Origin: Saccharopolyspora oryzae
GTDB lineage: Bacteria > Actinomycetota > Actinomycetes > Mycobacteriales > Pseudonocardiaceae
Reading direction: 5' to 3'
Assembly (NCBI RefSeq): GCF_027853915.1
Contig: NZ_JAQGLA010000012.1
Coordinates: 62,001 to 126,000 of the forward strand
DNA: 64,000 nt
Both the position numbers and the translations under genes were made by a program. Below, one piece after another: positions 1 through 8,551 of this stretch. Position 1 is the stretch's first letter, and the number at the start of each line of letters is the position of its first letter. Below the pieces are notes generated by a model, which did no database searches, was not told where the DNA came from, and worked only from the letters and a program-made list of their open reading frames with translations.

Positions 1-211
1 AGCGGTGCCTGCCTTGCCGGCGTTCGGCGAGCAGACCGCCCTCGACCAGCCGGTTCAGGTGCTCGCTGGCTGAAGACGCCGCGACTCCCGCGTGCCCGGC
101 CAGCTCGGTCGCGGTCCACGCGCGCCCGTCCAGCAACGCCAGGCAGAAGGCCGCCCGCGTCGGGTCGGCGAGCAGTCCGGCGAGCCGGGCCACGTCGCGT
201 TCGATGGTCAT
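1..211 (-). CDS. ArsR-family helix-turn-helix regulator (partial, runs off left edge)
   Basis: The leftward frame starts at the ATG at 211 and is still open at base 1, so only about 70 N-terminal residues are seen. It begins MTIERDVARLAGLLADPTRA and continues through a winged-helix core with the VAASSASEHLNRLVEGGLL recognition helix and the RRQGRHR wing, which is the standard ArsR/SmtB layout. No metal-binding cysteine is visible in this part. It is divergent from the gene at 276 with about 64 bp between starts, so it probably controls that gene or itself. The ligand cannot be inferred. Confidence 0.85.
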   Translation of the reverse strand, partial: MTIERDVARLAGLLADPTRAAFCLALLDGRAWTATELAGHAGVAASSASEHLNRLVEGGLLAERRQGRHR

Positions 212-275
212 GCGGCCATTCTGCGTCGACGACGCTTCGGCCGTCACCGAAGCGTTGCGGTCCTACCGTGGCGGC

Positions 276-1046
276 ATGTCGGGAGAATTCCACGCACTCC
301 ACCAGGACGGGCTGCTGTTGCTGCCGAACGCCTGGGACTTCGCCTCCGCCGCAGCGCTCGTCGACGAAGGCTTCGCCGCGATCGGCACGACCAGCCTCGG
401 GGTGGCCGCCGCGCACGGCGAACCGGACGGGGAGGGGCGCACCCGTGCGCAGACGGTCGAGCTCGCCCGGCGACTGGTCGACCTGCCCCGCCCGATCAGC
501 GTCGACGTCGAGACCGGGTTCGGCGATCCGGCCGGGATCGCCGAGGAGCTCGCCGAGCTGGGCGTTGCCGGGATCAACCTGGAGGACGGTCTCGGCGACC
601 CCGGCCACCAGCAGGAACTCATCGCCGAGGTGAAGCGGCGCGCGCCAGGCCTCTTCCTCAACGCGCGCACCGACACCTACTGGCTCGGGCAACCGTCGCT
701 CAGCGACACGATCGACCGCGCGCAGCGCTACGCGGCGGCTGGGGCGGACGGTGTCTTCGTGCCGGGTATGAGCGCTGCTGACGACATCCGCGCGCTGGTG
801 GACGCGGTCGGCGTGCCGGTCAACATCCTCTTCCAGCCGGGGCACCGCATCGAGGAGCTCGCCGCGCTCGGCGTTCGGCGGGTGAGCATGGGCTCGCTGC
901 TGTACCGCGCGGCACTGCACAGCGCCGTCACGACTGCGCGTGCCGTTCGCGATGGTTCCCCCGTGCCGTCGGGCGTTCCGGGTTATTCAGCTGTGCAGGA
1001 CTACGTCGTCGGTGGTCGGCGACGCGGTTCCGGCGGTTTCCAGTGA
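276..1046 (+). CDS. Isocitrate lyase/PEP mutase-family enzyme
   Basis: A 256-residue protein of the PEP mutase/isocitrate lyase superfamily (TIM barrel, Mg-dependent C-C or C-P bond chemistry). Visible family features are LLLPNAWDFASA near the N-terminus, IGTTSLGVAAAHG, the metal-site strand PISVDVETGFGDP, and GINLEDG further on. The KKCGH-type catalytic loop of true isocitrate lyases is absent, so it belongs with the short 2-methylisocitrate lyase/oxaloacetate decarboxylase-like group, substrate unknown. The ATG at 276 is preferred over an upstream in-frame ATG at 204, which lies in the divergent ArsR gene. Its last 46 bp overlap the 3' end of the convergent hydrolase gene. Confidence 0.85.
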   Translation: MSGEFHALHQDGLLLLPNAWDFASAAALVDEGFAAIGTTSLGVAAAHGEPDGEGRTRAQTVELARRLVDLPRPISVDVETGFGDPAGIAEELAELGVAGINLEDGLGDPGHQQELIAEVKRRAPGLFLNARTDTYWLGQPSLSDTIDRAQRYAAAGADGVFVPGMSAADDIRALVDAVGVPVNILFQPGHRIEELAALGVRRVSMGSLLYRAALHSAVTTARAVRDGSPVPSGVPGYSAVQDYVVGGRRRGSGGFQ

Positions 1047-1744
1047 CCGCCGTCCGGGCCGGTCGGGTGCGACACCCCGGCGCCGAGGTAGCTGCGGAAC
1101 CAGTCGGCGGCGAGCTCCGCGACCCGTTCCAGCGCACCGGGTTCCTCGAACAGGTGACCGGCGTGCGGCACGATCTCGATCTTGACGTCGGTCAGCGGTA
1201 GCGAGGTGAGCAGCTCGACCGCCTGGCGGTTGAGGTTGAGCACCTCGCGGTCGTCGCCGCCGACGATCAGCAGCGTCGGGGCCTGCACCGAATCCAGCCC
1301 TTCACCGGCGAGATCGGGACGACCGCCGCGCGACACCACAGCGGCCACGCGGTCCGGCCGTCGTCCGGCGGCCTTCAGCGCGGCGGCCGCGCCGGTGCTG
1401 GCGCCGAACAGCCCGACCGGCATGCGCTTGGTCGACTCCCAGGCGCTGAGCTGGTCGATCGCGGGTACCAGGCGTTCGGCGAGCAGGTCGATGTCGAAGC
1501 GCAGTTCGTGGGTGTGTTGGTCGAACTTGGCCTCCTCGGGGGTGAGCAGGTCGAGCAGCATGGTGCCGAATCCGGCGCCCTGCAGCGATTCCGCGACGGC
1601 GCGGTTGCGGGGGCTGTGCCGGGAACTCCCGGAACCGTGCGCGAACAGGACCACCGCCCGAGCAGGCGGTGGCACGACGAGATCCCCTTCGAGGTCGCCC
1701 CCGGGGGTCTTGACGATCACCGGCTCGGTCGCGAGTTGAACCAT
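1001..1744 (-). CDS. Alpha/beta hydrolase (dienelactone hydrolase-like)
   Basis: A 247-residue cytosolic alpha/beta hydrolase. It shows the oxyanion-hole strand LFAHGSGSSRHSPRN, the nucleophile elbow as GLFGASTGAAAAL (G-A-S-T-G, nucleophile Ser), an acid in LLIVGGDDREV and the catalytic His in VPHAGHLFEEPGAL. This set matches the hydrolases that actinobacteria often encode beside or fused to phosphoribosyltransferases; no such partner is present here. The C-terminal 15 residues overlap the convergent gene ending at 1046. Substrate is unknown. Confidence 0.85.
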   Translation of the reverse strand: MVQLATEPVIVKTPGGDLEGDLVVPPPARAVVLFAHGSGSSRHSPRNRAVAESLQGAGFGTMLLDLLTPEEAKFDQHTHELRFDIDLLAERLVPAIDQLSAWESTKRMPVGLFGASTGAAAALKAAGRRPDRVAAVVSRGGRPDLAGEGLDSVQAPTLLIVGGDDREVLNLNRQAVELLTSLPLTDVKIEIVPHAGHLFEEPGALERVAELAADWFRSYLGAGVSHPTGPDGGHWKPPEPRRRPPTT

Positions 1745-1823
1745 GTGAGCCTCCTCCAGTTCCGCAGGCTCCGACTACCCACCAGCCACAACCCCGACAC
1801 GCGAGAAGATTGAGGTTTTCCAT

Positions 1824-1992
1824 CCTCGTTTTGCGTGGCGGTGCGGGTGGCGGAACCTCAGCGCCTGCCTGGACTCCGGGTGCCCGACTTTATGTATGCC
1901 AATACACGGCGGCTGGGCCGTCCTCGCCAGGCGAACGCTGAGGACCCGCGGCGGTGCAAGCTGCGAGGGTGGGCTATGCGCCTGCGGCGCAT
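1824..1992. repeat. Dispersed structured element, copy A (169 bp)
   Basis: First of three near-full copies (others at 41496-41664 and 48226-48386; a partial inverted copy lies near 58129-58187). All contain GCGGAACCTCAGCG, then GCCTGGACT, a loop TTATGTATGCCAA followed by TACACGGC, then GCCGTCCTCGCCAGG and GAACGCTGAG, and a terminal hairpin. In this copy the inner stem pairs 1882-1889 with 1911-1918, with wobbles and one mismatch. The terminal hairpin is a perfect ATGCGCC/GGCGCAT (1976-1982 with 1986-1992). It lies between the hydrolase start and the AhpD-like gene stop. No protein is supported. Confidence 0.85.
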
Positions 1993-2045
1993 GCGACCCT
2001 CGCCGCGCGGTGCCGGTCGTGCTTCGCGGTCGCAGGCCGGACAGG

Positions 2046-2093
2046 ACGCAAATTCCATTGAAATCGCACGTGCGATTTCAATGGAAATTGCGT
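2046..2093. terminator. 48-bp near-perfect palindrome after AhpD-like gene
   Basis: An inverted repeat centred on CACGTG at 2067-2072, with arms beginning CGCAAATTCCATTGAAATCG and a single mismatched pair (2052/2087). It starts 15 bp past the stop of the leftward gene ending at 2109, so a terminator role is likely although there is no T tract. The same kind of sequence, with a GACGTC centre, occurs inside the cobW-like gene at 40522-40567, which marks it as a mobile or repeated palindrome rather than an ordinary terminator. Confidence 0.7.
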
Positions 2094-2108
2094 GACGCGG
2101 GAGGTGCG

Positions 2109-3152
2109 TTACCAGTCGGTGTCGCGGGTGGTGGCGTTGCCGAGGGTCATCGCGAGGCGGTTGGTCCAGGCGCTCATGGCCGCTACCGCGATCAGGTCGC
2201 GGATGCCTTCGGTGGTCAGGCCGACCTCGCGGAGGCGGGCGATGTGCTCCGGCTTCAGGGCCGCCGGGGTGGGGGACAGGGCGCCTGCCGCGTCGACGAT
2301 CGCGCGTTGGCGCTGGTCGGGGACCGATGCCGGGCCCGCCTCCGCCAGGGCCACCGAGGTGATCCGGTCGTCGGACAGCTCGACCTGGCGGCGGCCGTGG
2401 ACGCCGGAGGACAGCTCGCAGCCGGTGCGCAGGGAAGCGGCGAGCGCGGCCAGCTCGCGATCGGCGACGGCCAGCTCGGCCGGGTCGCTCATGATCGCGT
2501 TGTAGATCGCGCTGCACGCTTCCAGGGCTTCCGGGTCGTGGCGCAGCGCCACGTCGAACGAGTCCGCCTCCACCCACGGGACCCAGCGCATCTGCGGGAA
2601 CGCTTCGTCGGGGGTCGGCAGCTCGCAGCCGTCCGCGGTCGACCCGACCTCGATGCTGTTCGCCGGCTGCGCGACGGATCCGCCGTCGGCCTCCTCGACC
2701 AGCCGCAGCCCGCGCAGCAACCGGATCCGGAAGCTGGTCGCCGCCACCACCTGCGCGGCCGCCACGACCTGCGCCGTGCCGAAGCCCTGCTCCCGCAGCT
2801 CGCCGATCTCGGCGACGCTCACGTCCGCCGGGTCCAGCGCGACCTGCTCGCAGTGCGCGAGCAGCGCCTGCTGCGGCTCGGACAGCTCCGCCCAGCGCTC
2901 GACGTCCCGGACGACGTCGGCAGCACCGTCGCCGGCCACCGAGTCGAGTTCCGCCGCGAGCTCGTCGGCGTGGTCCTGCTCGTCGTTGACCAGCGCGACG
3001 CGGAGCGCGATCCGGGCTCGGTCGGCCCGGTCGAGCGCGGTCTGGTCGGCCGGGCGGAGCACCGCGGCGTCGACGTTCGCGGTCAGCTCGCGCACGTCCG
3101 GTCGAAGCACGGCCAGCACCGCATCGGCGCGGACACTGCTTGCGGTCGTCAT
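2109..3152 (-). CDS. AhpD/carboxymuconolactone decarboxylase-like double-domain protein
   Basis: A 347-residue protein with two AhpD-like all-helical halves. The C-terminal half (about residues 205-347) has the family signature around ADRELAALAASLRTGCELSS followed by GVHGRRQ; the usual CxxC redox pair reads C-E-L-S, so the second Cys is replaced by Ser. It ends LAMTLGNATTRDTDW. Peroxidase-related proteins of this double type are common in actinobacteria, but the activity here is uncertain because of the missing Cys. The ATG at 3152 is chosen because AAGGA lies five to six bases upstream. It sits downstream of the PucR gene on the same strand, about 100 bp away. Confidence 0.75.
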   Translation of the reverse strand: MTTASSVRADAVLAVLRPDVRELTANVDAAVLRPADQTALDRADRARIALRVALVNDEQDHADELAAELDSVAGDGAADVVRDVERWAELSEPQQALLAHCEQVALDPADVSVAEIGELREQGFGTAQVVAAAQVVAATSFRIRLLRGLRLVEEADGGSVAQPANSIEVGSTADGCELPTPDEAFPQMRWVPWVEADSFDVALRHDPEALEACSAIYNAIMSDPAELAVADRELAALAASLRTGCELSSGVHGRRQVELSDDRITSVALAEAGPASVPDQRQRAIVDAAGALSPTPAALKPEHIARLREVGLTTEGIRDLIAVAAMSAWTNRLAMTLGNATTRDTDW

Positions 3153-3254
3153 AAGCATCCTTGTCCGGTTGATCGGCTTTCCGCGCGTAGTTTTCCACCG
3201 CGCGTGACCCGCCCCACGAGTGCCCGGTCGGTGAGCCCGAACGCTGTTGCGCAC

Positions 3255-4760
3255 TCACGCCTCTTCGGTGCGGCCGACGGCGCGGCAGGCGAGGTGCAGG
3301 GCCAGGCGTTCGTCGCGGTGGTGCAGGTCGACGGCGAGGAGCCGCTCGATGCGTTCGATGCGGGCTGCCACCGTGTTGCGGTGCACGCCGAGCACCGCTG
3401 CCGTCTCCGCGATCGACGACTCCGCGTCCAGGTAGGCGGCCAGCGTGCGGACCAGGTCGCCGGGTTGGCCGCGCAGCGGGGCGATGAGGGCGCGGGCCGC
3501 GGGTTCGAAGGTGTCCGTGCGGGTCCACTCCAGCAGCAGCTGGGCCATGCCGAGCTGGTCGACGTGCAGGAAGCGGCCGGATTCGGGGCGGGTCCGGGCC
3601 AGCCGCGCGGCGTCGGTGGCCTCGGCGATCGTGGTCGCCAGTCCGTCGGCCTGCGGGTGCGGTCGGCCGACGCCCATGTGCGCGTCGAGGGTTCGCTGGA
3701 GCTCGCGGGCGACGGCGCGCAGCTGCGCGGCCAGCGACCGCACGCGGTCGGCCGTCGGCTCCTGCTCGAAGGTCACCCAGCCGGTCCAGCCGTCGCCGTG
3801 CTCGACCACCACCGCGTCGACGCCTTCGGCGTGCAGGACCCGTTCGACCTCCCGCGCCCGCGCGACGGTGTCCACTGTGGATTCGATGCCGATGCGGATG
3901 CCGATGTGCCAGCCGCCGAGGCTCCAGCCCGCGTCGGCCGCGCGGCGGCGCAGGTCGGCGGTCGGCTCGTCGTCCAGGCGCAGGAGATCGCCCAGCAGCG
4001 CGGTTTTGGACCTGGCGTCGCGTTCGAGTTCGAGCCGGTTGGCGAGCAGCCAGCGCTGCACCGCGGCAGCGGCGACCGACAGCGCCGGTGGCGCGGCGTC
4101 GGCGCGTGCGGCACTGCGCTCGGGCAGTTCGGCGGCCAGCCAGAGCGCCGGGCGTGCGGTGTCCAGGAGCAGCACCGGGTGTGCGAGCAACACGCCTTCG
4201 TCGAGCTGGGCGTTCTGCGGGACCGGTTCGTGCACGCGGACTTCATCGGCGTGGGGGAGTTCGCCGGTGATCAGCGCGCCGCTGTCGTCGAGCAGGGCGA
4301 CCGATGCGTCGAGCAGCTCTCGCAGGGTCGCGACGACTTCTTCCGGCGGGCGGATGCGCGGGCCGAGCGCTTCGTGGGTGGCCAGCACCAGGTCCGCGCG
4401 GTCGAGCGTCGGCGCGGCCAGCAGCAGCCGGGCCGAGATCAGCAGGTCCAGCGGCGATGCGGTCGCGGTCAGCAACGGGACGCCGAGCCGTTCGGCGAGC
4501 AGGCGGGTGGTTTCCAGCAGGCCGTCGGCCGGCAGCAGCACCCCGGCGCCGCCGCTGTCGGCGACCCGGCGCAGCAGCGCGTCGATGCGCCAGTCGGTGG
4601 CCGGGATCGACTGCACCACCACGAGTTCACCGGGTTCGACGGAGCGGTCGGGTGCCATCGGCCGGACCAGCTGCACGACGCGGTCGACGTCGCCCGCCAG
4701 CACCCGCACCGACTCGCGCCACTCCGGCACCGCGAGCAGGCGGCGCACGCTGATGCTCAC
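3255..4760 (-). CDS. PucR-family transcriptional regulator
   Basis: A 501-residue regulator with an N-terminal PucR sensory domain (MSISVRRLLAVPEWRESV onward), a middle GGDEF-like/CdaR region around residues 270-400, and a C-terminal PucR helix-turn-helix with SSIAETAAVLGVHRNTVAAR (about 455-475). PucR proteins usually control purine, hydantoin or amine catabolism operons. The GTG start at 4760 overlaps the stop of the upstream DUF917 gene by 4 bp (GTGA), so it is co-transcribed with the cluster it is likely to control. Activator or repressor action cannot be told from sequence. Confidence 0.9.
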   Translation of the reverse strand: MSISVRRLLAVPEWRESVRVLAGDVDRVVQLVRPMAPDRSVEPGELVVVQSIPATDWRIDALLRRVADSGGAGVLLPADGLLETTRLLAERLGVPLLTATASPLDLLISARLLLAAPTLDRADLVLATHEALGPRIRPPEEVVATLRELLDASVALLDDSGALITGELPHADEVRVHEPVPQNAQLDEGVLLAHPVLLLDTARPALWLAAELPERSAARADAAPPALSVAAAAVQRWLLANRLELERDARSKTALLGDLLRLDDEPTADLRRRAADAGWSLGGWHIGIRIGIESTVDTVARAREVERVLHAEGVDAVVVEHGDGWTGWVTFEQEPTADRVRSLAAQLRAVARELQRTLDAHMGVGRPHPQADGLATTIAEATDAARLARTRPESGRFLHVDQLGMAQLLLEWTRTDTFEPAARALIAPLRGQPGDLVRTLAAYLDAESSIAETAAVLGVHRNTVAARIERIERLLAVDLHHRDERLALHLACRAVGRTEEA

Positions 4761-5824
4761 CGCACCTCCAGCAGGATCGGGTCGCTGTCGATGCCGAAGG
4801 CGCGCGGCGCCAGCACCGGCAGGCGACGGGGATCGGTCCAGAACGCGGCGGCGGGCAGCTGCAGGACGGCGACCTCGACGCCTTGGCGGATGACGTCGCA
4901 CTGGACCGGCACACCGGTGCGGTGGTCGAGGACCGCGAGAACGTCCGGTGTGGACGCGACCGGCTCGCCGTCGCGCATCGCGAACAGGTACTCGTTCTCC
5001 ATCTCCACCCGGAGCAGCGACCGGGTCCGGTGGTCCAGGACGGTCGCGCTGCCCTGGGCGAACCCGGTGGGGCCCGGCCGCCGCGACACCTCGACCACCC
5101 GGCCCTGCCCGAGCACGAGTCCGCCGGTGGCTTCCGCGAGGTCTTCGGGATCCGTCGAAAGCGCTTGCCCGCCCAGGGAAATCGCGGAGCTCACGGTGCC
5201 CGGGATCGCGCACTCAGCGAGCTCGGACGCCGGGATCGGGGCGAGCGCGAGGACCGCCCAGCCGCCGGAACCGGCGAGGAAGGCGCGCGCGGTCCGCTCC
5301 ACCTCGGTCGAGGTCGCTTCGGCGAGGAGCAGCACCTGCCCACCGGGTTCGGCCAGCACCACGGGCGTCAATCCCCTGCCCGCGGCGGCGAGGGAGAGCT
5401 GGTCGAGCCGCGGCACTCCGCGCCCCGACAGGTCCGCGTCCACCACCGGCAGGCCCAGCTGGCCGCCCACGACCAGCGGCACGACCCCGTTGAGCCCGCC
5501 GACCTCGATCGACACCAGCGCGTCGGTGCTCCGGCCGGTCCACCGCTCGATCGCGGCGATCGCGGCCCGGAACTCCGCCCCGCTGGGCAACTTCTCGGCG
5601 AACACGGCGGTCGCCCCGATCACGCCGATCGGCACGACCTGAGCATCGACGGCGACCTCGTCGACCGGCGTGAGCGCGGCCTGATGACCAGCGCCGAGCC
5701 GCGCGCGCAGCAGAGCGGCGGCGGTGACGGTGTCGCCGCCACCACCGGACCCGAGCAGCGAAACGCCCCGCTCCAGCGCGGGCACGTCCGCAAGGCCGAT
5801 GCGCACGCCAACAGCCTCCCCCAT
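4757..5824 (-). CDS. DUF917 protein, S-methyl-thiohydantoin desulfurase-like (paralog 1)
   Basis: A 355-residue DUF917 protein. Family marks are LLGSGGGGDTVTAAALL near the N-terminus, a metal/active-site strand SIEVGGLNGVVPLVVG, LPVVDADLSGRGVP and the C-terminal RQGVEVAVLQLPAAAFW segment. Pfam names this family S-methyl thiohydantoin desulfurase; biochemical evidence is limited to a few members. It is the most divergent of three DUF917 genes in the cluster: the DGMGRAFPE motif of the other two reads DLSGRGVPR here, and GTGGGGDPH reads GSGGGGDTV. It follows the MFS gene by 25 bp and overlaps the PucR gene by 4 bp. Confidence 0.85.
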   Translation of the reverse strand: MGEAVGVRIGLADVPALERGVSLLGSGGGGDTVTAAALLRARLGAGHQAALTPVDEVAVDAQVVPIGVIGATAVFAEKLPSGAEFRAAIAAIERWTGRSTDALVSIEVGGLNGVVPLVVGGQLGLPVVDADLSGRGVPRLDQLSLAAAGRGLTPVVLAEPGGQVLLLAEATSTEVERTARAFLAGSGGWAVLALAPIPASELAECAIPGTVSSAISLGGQALSTDPEDLAEATGGLVLGQGRVVEVSRRPGPTGFAQGSATVLDHRTRSLLRVEMENEYLFAMRDGEPVASTPDVLAVLDHRTGVPVQCDVIRQGVEVAVLQLPAAAFWTDPRRLPVLAPRAFGIDSDPILLEVR

Positions 5825-5849
5825 CAGCGCGAACCGAGCGCGGACGGCC

Positions 5850-7088
5850 TCAGCGAACGCTCTTGACCCGGTAGACCAGCACCCCGCCTAGGAGCGCGAT
5901 GACGGAGGCGGCGGTGTACAGCACGGGGTAGCCGCCGAGATGCGCGACGACCGGCGCGGCGACGACCGGTGCCAGCACCTGGGGGAGCGCGTTGGCGATG
6001 TTGATGACGCCGAGGTCCTTGCCGCGATCCAGCGCCTCCGGGAGCACCTGGGTGATCAGCGCGAAGTCGACGGACGTGTACGCGCCGAACCCGATGCCGA
6101 GGACCAGCGCCGCGACGACCGCGCCCGTCCAGGTCTGCCAGCCCGCGAGCAGGAACCCGGCGACGGCCATGATCACGCCGGACCAGGCAACGAAGGCGCG
6201 TCGGTTGGCGATCCGGTCCGACCAGATCCCGGCGACCATCACCGAGATCAGCACGGTCACCGCGTCGATCACCGTCAGGACCAGCACACCGCCGCCCGGA
6301 TCGGGCAGTCCCACCGCGTCCTGGAGGTAGAACAGCAGGTACAGCAACGTGATCGAGTTGCTCAGGTTGATCAGGAACCGGGTCAGCCACGCCCACGCGA
6401 AGTCGCGGTGGTGGGTCGGGTCGAGCCAGAACCCGGCGAAGAACGCGCGCCAGCTCCACGGCGGGCGCAGTTCCGCCGGCAGCACCCGGTCCCGCCGCAG
6501 CAGCACGTACGGAACCGGTGCGAGCAGGACGAACACCGCGCACGCGAGATAGCCGCCGACGATCCCGCCGCCCGCGACCGCGAGCCCGGTACCGGCCATG
6601 ATCCCGATCGTCTGCGCGACGCCGAAGTACCCGCCCGCGGTCCCGCGCTGCTGCTGCGGCACCTGGTCCGGGATGGCGGCGGACAGCGCGGCGAACGGTG
6701 CGTTCAGCGCGGTCTGCACCAGGCACCACCCGGCGATCATGCCCACCACGTCCTGCGCCGCGGCCATCAGCAGCAACCCCACGACTCCGCCGAGCGTGCC
6801 CACGGCGACCCACGGAATCCTCCTGCCGAAGCGGGAAGCGGTGCGGTCCGATAGCGCGCCCCAGATCGGGTTGGCCAGCATCGAGAACAGCGCGCCGATC
6901 CCGGCCGCCACCGCGAGCACGGCTTCCTTGCTGCCGGGGGAGAACGCGTCGGCCTGCTTCGCGAGCAGGATCTGCAGCGGTCCGTACCAGCCGACGAACG
7001 TGCCGACCGTGGCCAGCGAGAACGCCAGCACCCAGCGGATCGGTACCCGTTCGGTCGGTTCGCCGAGCCCGCCCGGGCCCGTGGTCAT
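5850..7088 (-). CDS. MFS/GPH-type sugar symporter
   Basis: A 412-residue transporter with about 12 predicted membrane segments. The loop between helices 2 and 3 carries NPIWGALSDRTASRFGRRIPW, typical of the glycoside-pentoside-hexuronide and related MFS symporters, and a second DR-type motif lies in WSDRIANRRAFV. The ATG at 7088 overlaps the GH1 beta-glucosidase stop by 4 bp (ATGA), so the two are translationally coupled. The pairing suggests import of a beta-glucoside that the neighbouring enzyme hydrolyses. Confidence 0.85.
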   Translation of the reverse strand: MTTGPGGLGEPTERVPIRWVLAFSLATVGTFVGWYGPLQILLAKQADAFSPGSKEAVLAVAAGIGALFSMLANPIWGALSDRTASRFGRRIPWVAVGTLGGVVGLLLMAAAQDVVGMIAGWCLVQTALNAPFAALSAAIPDQVPQQQRGTAGGYFGVAQTIGIMAGTGLAVAGGGIVGGYLACAVFVLLAPVPYVLLRRDRVLPAELRPPWSWRAFFAGFWLDPTHHRDFAWAWLTRFLINLSNSITLLYLLFYLQDAVGLPDPGGGVLVLTVIDAVTVLISVMVAGIWSDRIANRRAFVAWSGVIMAVAGFLLAGWQTWTGAVVAALVLGIGFGAYTSVDFALITQVLPEALDRGKDLGVINIANALPQVLAPVVAAPVVAHLGGYPVLYTAASVIALLGGVLVYRVKSVR

Positions 7089-8398
7089 CGCGATGCTGCG
7101 ATCTGGTCGCGGTACCAGCCGAACGACGTCTTCGGGGTGCGCCGCTGGGTCTCGTAGTCGACGTGCACCAGCCCGAACCGCTTGGTGCAGCCCTCCGCCC
7201 ACTCGAAGTTGTCCAGCAACGACCACACGTAGTACCCGCGCACGTCCACCCCGACGTCCATCGCCGCGCGCACCGCGGCCAGGTGCTCGGAGAGGTACAC
7301 GACGCGTTCCAGGTCGTCGCACTTGCCTTCGGCGTCGACGGTGTCGTCGTAGGCGCAACCGTTCTCGGTGATCACCAGCGGGGGGAGGTGTTCGGCGTAG
7401 CGCTGGTGCAGCATCGTCAAGGTCTCGGTGAGCCCCTCCGGTGCGACTGCCCAACCGAACGCCGTGCGCGGGTACCCCTGCGGCGCGAGGACTTCGAGGG
7501 GAACCTCGCCCTCGGTGGACCGGACGGAGTTGATCGAGTAGTAGTTGACGCCCCACAGGTCCGGTGGGGTGTGGATGACCGCCATGTCGCCGTCCTCGAC
7601 GAACGGCTCGATGAGCGGTTCGATCTCCGCGGGGTACCGGCCGAGCAGCACCGGGTCGGTGAACAGCCGGTTCTGCAGGACGTCGTAGAGCGCGGTCGCG
7701 TCGCGGTCGGCGCCCGAGTCCGTGTGCGGGCGTGCCGGGGCGTAGCTGGTGATCCCCATCAGCCGACCGCGTTCCCGGAGCACCCTCGCGCCGTGGCCGC
7801 TGGCCAGCAGCAGGTGGTGCACGACCCCGGCGGCCTCGTCCAGCGGTAGGGACAGCCCCGGCGCGTGCTCGCCGGTCACGTGCCCGAGCGCGAAGTGCTC
7901 GAACATCTCGTTGATCGTGGACCAGGTGCCGACCCGGTCGCCCAGCCGCCCGGCGACGATCTCCGCGTACTCGGCGAACCGCGCGACGGTGTCCCGGTCC
8001 TGCCAGCCGCCCGCGTCCTGCAACCACTGCGGCAGGTCCCAGTGGAAGAGGTTCACCGCCGGGCTGATCCCCTTGTCCGCCAAGGAATCCAGCAGTCGGT
8101 CGTAGAAGTCCAGCCCGGCCGGGTTCGGCTTGCCGGAGGCGTCGGGCACGACCCGCGACCAGGACACCGACAGCCGGTAGGAGTCGATTCCGAGGTCGGC
8201 CATCAGCGCCACGTCCTCGGCGAACCGGTGGTAGTGGTCGCACGCGACGTCGCCGGTGGAACCGTCCGCCGTGGTGCCCTCGGTGTGGGCGAAGGAGTCC
8301 CAGATCGACGGGGTGCGCCCGTCCTCGCTCGCAGCGCCCTCGACCTGGTAGGCCGCCGCGGCCACACCCCAGGTGAAGTCAGGTGGAAATCCCGTCAT
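7085..8398 (-). CDS. GH1 beta-glucosidase
   Basis: A 437-residue glycoside hydrolase family 1 enzyme, close to the usual 440-450. It shows the N-terminal GH1 signature FTWGVAAAAYQVEGA, the acid/base glutamate E164 in STINEMFEH (the usual NEP reads NEM) and the nucleophile E345 in LVITENG; WSLLDNFEWAEG near the end binds glucose. No signal peptide, so it acts inside the cell on imported glycosides. The ATG at 8398 has a strong GGAGGAG six bases upstream; 153 bp separate it from the DUF917 gene upstream. It is the first gene of a four-gene set with the symporter, DUF917 paralog 1 and PucR. Confidence 0.93.
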   Translation of the reverse strand: MTGFPPDFTWGVAAAAYQVEGAASEDGRTPSIWDSFAHTEGTTADGSTGDVACDHYHRFAEDVALMADLGIDSYRLSVSWSRVVPDASGKPNPAGLDFYDRLLDSLADKGISPAVNLFHWDLPQWLQDAGGWQDRDTVARFAEYAEIVAGRLGDRVGTWSTINEMFEHFALGHVTGEHAPGLSLPLDEAAGVVHHLLLASGHGARVLRERGRLMGITSYAPARPHTDSGADRDATALYDVLQNRLFTDPVLLGRYPAEIEPLIEPFVEDGDMAVIHTPPDLWGVNYYSINSVRSTEGEVPLEVLAPQGYPRTAFGWAVAPEGLTETLTMLHQRYAEHLPPLVITENGCAYDDTVDAEGKCDDLERVVYLSEHLAAVRAAMDVGVDVRGYYVWSLLDNFEWAEGCTKRFGLVHVDYETQRRTPKTSFGWYRDQIAASR

Positions 8399-8551
8399 GA
8401 ACCGCTCCTCCACGCCGCAAAAAACATGAAGATAATTCGGGTTCAGTCAGGGTGTCCTGGCCGGCGGTCCGAGTCAAGAGGTGAGTGCGTCGAGCTGGCC
8501 GGAATGGTGCTCGCGGGTGGTGGTAGCACGCGCCACCACCACCCGCGAGGA

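Noticed and set aside
1896-5642. A 1,248-codon rightward frame opposite the PucR and DUF917 genes
   Set aside because: It lies fully antisense to real leftward genes with recognisable domains. Its translation is Gly/Arg/Val/Gln-rich without a domain, as expected for an opposite frame in high-GC DNA.
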